This document shows positions 6,915 through 8,668 of a stretch of DNA of 8,668 bases, piece by piece (the stretch's first letter is position 1; the number at the start of each line of letters is the position of its first letter). The notes below the pieces were generated by a model. That model had not been told where the DNA came from and searched no databases. It saw nothing but the letters and a program-made list of their open reading frames with translations. Source of the stretch: Oscillospiraceae bacterium. GTDB taxonomy: Bacteria; Bacillota; Clostridia; Oscillospirales; Ruminococcaceae. The stretch covers positions 1-8,668 of the forward strand of contig WRIP01000042.1 of the NCBI GenBank assembly GCA_009782665.1, written 5' to 3'. Both the position numbers and the translations under genes were made by a program.

Positions 6915-8303
6915 ATGGAACATAATGTATCCGAAAGACAGCATATGCCTACCCTTGATGCTATGCAAAGGCGTAGCAATTGGTCGGAGGTAGCAATCGG
7001 CTATACTGCTGAGATGGCTAAGCTTGAAGCTAGTAGATGCTTAGAGTGTAAGAATAAGCCATGTGTAGGCGGATGCCCGGTAGGTATCGATATACCTTCA
7101 TTCATAGGTAGAATTAAAGCAGGTGATATAGATGGAGCGGGGGAGATAATCAAGGAGACTAACTTTTTACCTGCAATCTGCGGAAGAGTTTGCCCTCAGG
7201 AAGTTCAATGCGAACAGTATTGTATCCGAGGGATTAAGGGTGAGCCGGTAGCCATCGGTCATCTCGAACGCTTTGTCGCTGACCATATGAGTGAGCCAGT
7301 TTCTACCGAATCACAAAAGAAATCCGGTAAAAAGATTGCGGTTATCGGGTCGGGTCCTGCTGGATTAACCTGTGCAGGTACGTTAGCAAAACTCGGACAT
7401 GAGGTCACTGTATTTGAAGCACTTCATTCTTCGGGTGGAGTTTTAGTCTATGGTATTCCGGAATTTAGACTTCCTAAAGCTATCGTAGCAAAAGAGATTG
7501 ATGAACTGAAAAAACTTGGGGTGAGTATTGAGCTAAATTCGGTAATCGGAAGAGTTAAGCTTGTTGAAGAATTATTTTCAGAAGGATATTCAGCAGTGTT
7601 TGTAGCGACCGGTGCAGGGTTGCCTACCTTTATGAACATCGATGGAGAAGAGGCTGTCGGAGTCTACTCCGCTAATGAGTATCTGACCAGAGTTAACCTC
7701 ATGAAAGCGTATGACAGCAGCTATGCTACCCCAATCATTGAAGGTGATACTGTAGCAGTTGTCGGTGGAGGCAATGTAGCAATGGATGCTGCACGCTGTG
7801 CTAAACGATTAGGTGCTGCAACAGTATATATCATCTACCGTCGCTCCGAAGAGGAGATGCCGGCAAGACTCGAAGAGGTCATACACGCAAAAGAAGAAGG
7901 GATTATATTCAAGACCCTCTGTAACCCAACAAAGATACTTCAGGACGATAGTGGAAAGGTAGTGGGTGTTGAATGTGTAAATATGAGACTCGGTGAAGCT
8001 GATGAATCGGGTAGACGTTCTCCTATTGTGATAGACGCATCTGAACATCAGATAGATACCGATATCGTCATTATGGCGATTGGTACTTCCCCTAATCCAT
8101 TAATATCAGCAACTACACCCGAGCTTCAGGTAAATCGACGTTCCTGTATTATTGCCGATGAAGAGACATTCAGAACAACCATGGAAGGTGTTTGGGCCGG
8201 AGGCGATGCAGTGACAGGTTCTGCTACGGTTATACTGGCAATGGGTGCCGGAAGAACCGCAGCATATGATATTGACAAGTATCTAAGTGAACGAAGTGAA
8301 TGA
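6915..8303 (+). CDS. nfnB: NADH-dependent ferredoxin:NADP+ oxidoreductase, large (beta) subunit; GltD-like
   Basis: NfnB holds the bifurcating FAD, two [4Fe-4S] clusters and the NADPH site. It is 462 aa, typical of this GltD-related family. Eight cysteines arranged for two clusters are visible: C42, C45, C50 and C54, then C89, C93, C99 and C103. The FAD dinucleotide fold begins at IAVIGSGPAG 141-150, followed by SGGVLVYGIPEFRLPK 173-188. The NADPH fold is VAVVGGGNVAMDAAR 280-294 with YRRSEEEMPAR 308-318. The C-terminal FAD motif VWAGGDAVTGSATVI spans 426-440. The directly adjoining nfnA makes this Nfn (also annotated SudA or glutamate synthase small-chain homologue) rather than true GltD, since no large glutamate synthase gene is present. 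The extreme C-terminus, SERSE, is encoded within a 9-bp tandem repeat whose second copy supplies the TGA stop. Confidence 0.94.
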   Translation: MEHNVSERQHMPTLDAMQRRSNWSEVAIGYTAEMAKLEASRCLECKNKPCVGGCPVGIDIPSFIGRIKAGDIDGAGEIIKETNFLPAICGRVCPQEVQCEQYCIRGIKGEPVAIGHLERFVADHMSEPVSTESQKKSGKKIAVIGSGPAGLTCAGTLAKLGHEVTVFEALHSSGGVLVYGIPEFRLPKAIVAKEIDELKKLGVSIELNSVIGRVKLVEELFSEGYSAVFVATGAGLPTFMNIDGEEAVGVYSANEYLTRVNLMKAYDSSYATPIIEGDTVAVVGGGNVAMDAARCAKRLGAATVYIIYRRSEEEMPARLEEVIHAKEEGIIFKTLCNPTKILQDDSGKVVGVECVNMRLGEADESGRRSPIVIDASEHQIDTDIVIMAIGTSPNPLISATTPELQVNRRSCIIADEETFRTTMEGVWAGGDAVTGSATVILAMGAGRTAAYDIDKYLSERSE

Positions 8304-8320
8304 AGTGAATGAACTGAACG
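8285..8320 (+). repeat. Four-copy 9-bp tandem repeat across the nfnB stop codon
   Basis: Four consecutive units are visible: AAGTGAACG, AAGTGAATG, AAGTGAATG and AACTGAACG. The array starts within the last codons of nfnB and continues past its stop into the gap before the next gene. Because 9 is a multiple of 3, copies can be gained or lost without a frameshift. In the nfnB frame the unit reads Ser-Glu-Arg, and the stop TGA (8301-8303) is the CGA arginine codon with one C-to-T change. The third unit also supplies an in-frame TGA at 8310-8312. Confidence 0.85.
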
Positions 8321-8323
8321 TAT

Positions 8324-8328
8324 AAGGA
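8324..8328 (+). promoter_or_regulatory. Ribosome binding site of the radical-SAM gene
   Basis: AAGGA lies 11 bases before ATG 8340, just beyond the tandem repeat. The spacing is slightly long but usable. It supports the ATG as the start, and there is no other site in the 36-base gap. Confidence 0.5.
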
Positions 8329-8339
8329 ACTAACAGTTT

Positions 8340-8668
8340 ATGGATAAGACACTAGAAATGATACTAAAAGGTGTACAGAAACCCGGACGATACATAGGTA
8401 ACGAAATAGGGGAGATACACAAAGAGAAACAAAAGGTAAATCTCAGATTTGCCTTTTGCTTTCCTGATGTCTATGAAGTAGCCATGTCATATATGGGCAT
8501 GAAGATACTCTATGATATTCTGAACAGGCAGGAGGATATCTGGTGTGAGCGTTGCTTTGCTCCATGGTTTGACATGGGTAAACTCATGAAAGAGCACAAC
8601 CTACCGTTATTTACACTCGAAAGCCACGATCCACTGTTAGAGTTTGATCTGTTAGGTTTCACATTACA
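8340..8668 (+). CDS. N-terminus of a B12-binding/radical-SAM protein of the TIGR03960 type (3' truncated by window)
   Basis: An ATG at 8340 opens a frame that runs 109 codons to the window edge without a stop. The visible part contains VQKPGRYIGNE 12-22, VNLRFAFCFPDVYEVAMS 33-50, MGMKILYDILN 52-62, ERCFAPWFDM 70-79 and LFTLESHDPLLEFDLLGFTL 90-109. I recognise this run from the N-terminal region of the TIGR03960 family, large proteins with a cobalamin-binding-like domain followed by a radical-SAM domain and no settled function. In many Clostridia the gene precedes a DUF2344 (TIGR03936) gene, rng and the rplU-rpmA ribosomal genes. The CxxxCxxC radical-SAM motif would lie beyond this window, so the SAM part is inferred from family membership. 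The gene is 36 bases after nfnB and probably in the same transcript. Confidence 0.82.
   Translation, partial: MDKTLEMILKGVQKPGRYIGNEIGEIHKEKQKVNLRFAFCFPDVYEVAMSYMGMKILYDILNRQEDIWCERCFAPWFDMGKLMKEHNLPLFTLESHDPLLEFDLLGFTL

Noticed and set aside
6612..6968. 118-aa open frame on the minus strand across the nfnA/nfnB junction
   Set aside because: It is antisense to strongly conserved cluster-binding sequence and has no family features.
8272..8277. TTGACA resembling a -35 box near the end of nfnB
   Set aside because: No TATAAT-like -10 lies 16-18 bases downstream; the sequence there is the tandem repeat.
1..8668. CRISPR array, insertion sequence, tRNA/rRNA gene, prophage or defence system
   Set aside because: Coding genes of housekeeping families fill almost the whole window, and I saw no spaced repeats, terminal inverted repeats, transposase motifs or tRNA-like folds.

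Overview
The window is a dense, single-strand run of bacterial housekeeping genes. Everything recognisable reads on the + strand and the gaps are 49 bases or fewer. The gene order is tail of a divIVA-like gene, ileS, lspA, an rluD-family pseudouridine synthase, a Cof-type HAD phosphatase, a short birA, nfnA, nfnB, and the start of a B12-binding/radical-SAM gene. The stretch divIVA-ileS-lspA-rluD is a familiar arrangement in Bacillota. The NfnAB electron-bifurcating transhydrogenase and the TIGR03960-like radical-SAM protein both point to an anaerobe. I infer a Clostridia-like, moderately AT-rich anaerobe and cannot name a genus. TAA, TAG and TGA all end genes here, so the standard bacterial code fits.

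Region by region: 1-198 is the acidic, low-complexity C-terminus of the upstream gene. 211-2982 is a full-length isoleucyl-tRNA synthetase whose two class I signature motifs are both altered (HIGT and KQSKS). 2983-3031 holds a perfect 7-bp GC-rich hairpin and the ribosome binding site for lspA, which begins with TTG. 3032-4451 carries lspA and the overlapping pseudouridine synthase. 4461-6073 carries the HAD hydrolase and a biotin ligase without a DNA-binding domain. 6066-8303 carries nfnA and nfnB, the second starting directly after the first one's stop codon. 8285-8320 is a four-copy 9-bp tandem repeat lying across the nfnB stop codon. 8340-8668 is the 5' part of the radical-SAM gene.

Together the genes cover division (divIVA), translation and rRNA modification (ileS, rluD), lipoprotein maturation (lspA), biotin attachment (birA) and redox balance between NADH, NADPH and ferredoxin (nfnAB). 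The short gaps, overlaps and shared strand suggest co-transcription, but neither the promoter nor a convincing terminator is inside the window. I did not find a clear new multi-gene system. The points most worth checking are the altered IleRS motifs, the repeat that sets the NfnB C-terminus, and the uncharacterised radical-SAM gene at the right edge.
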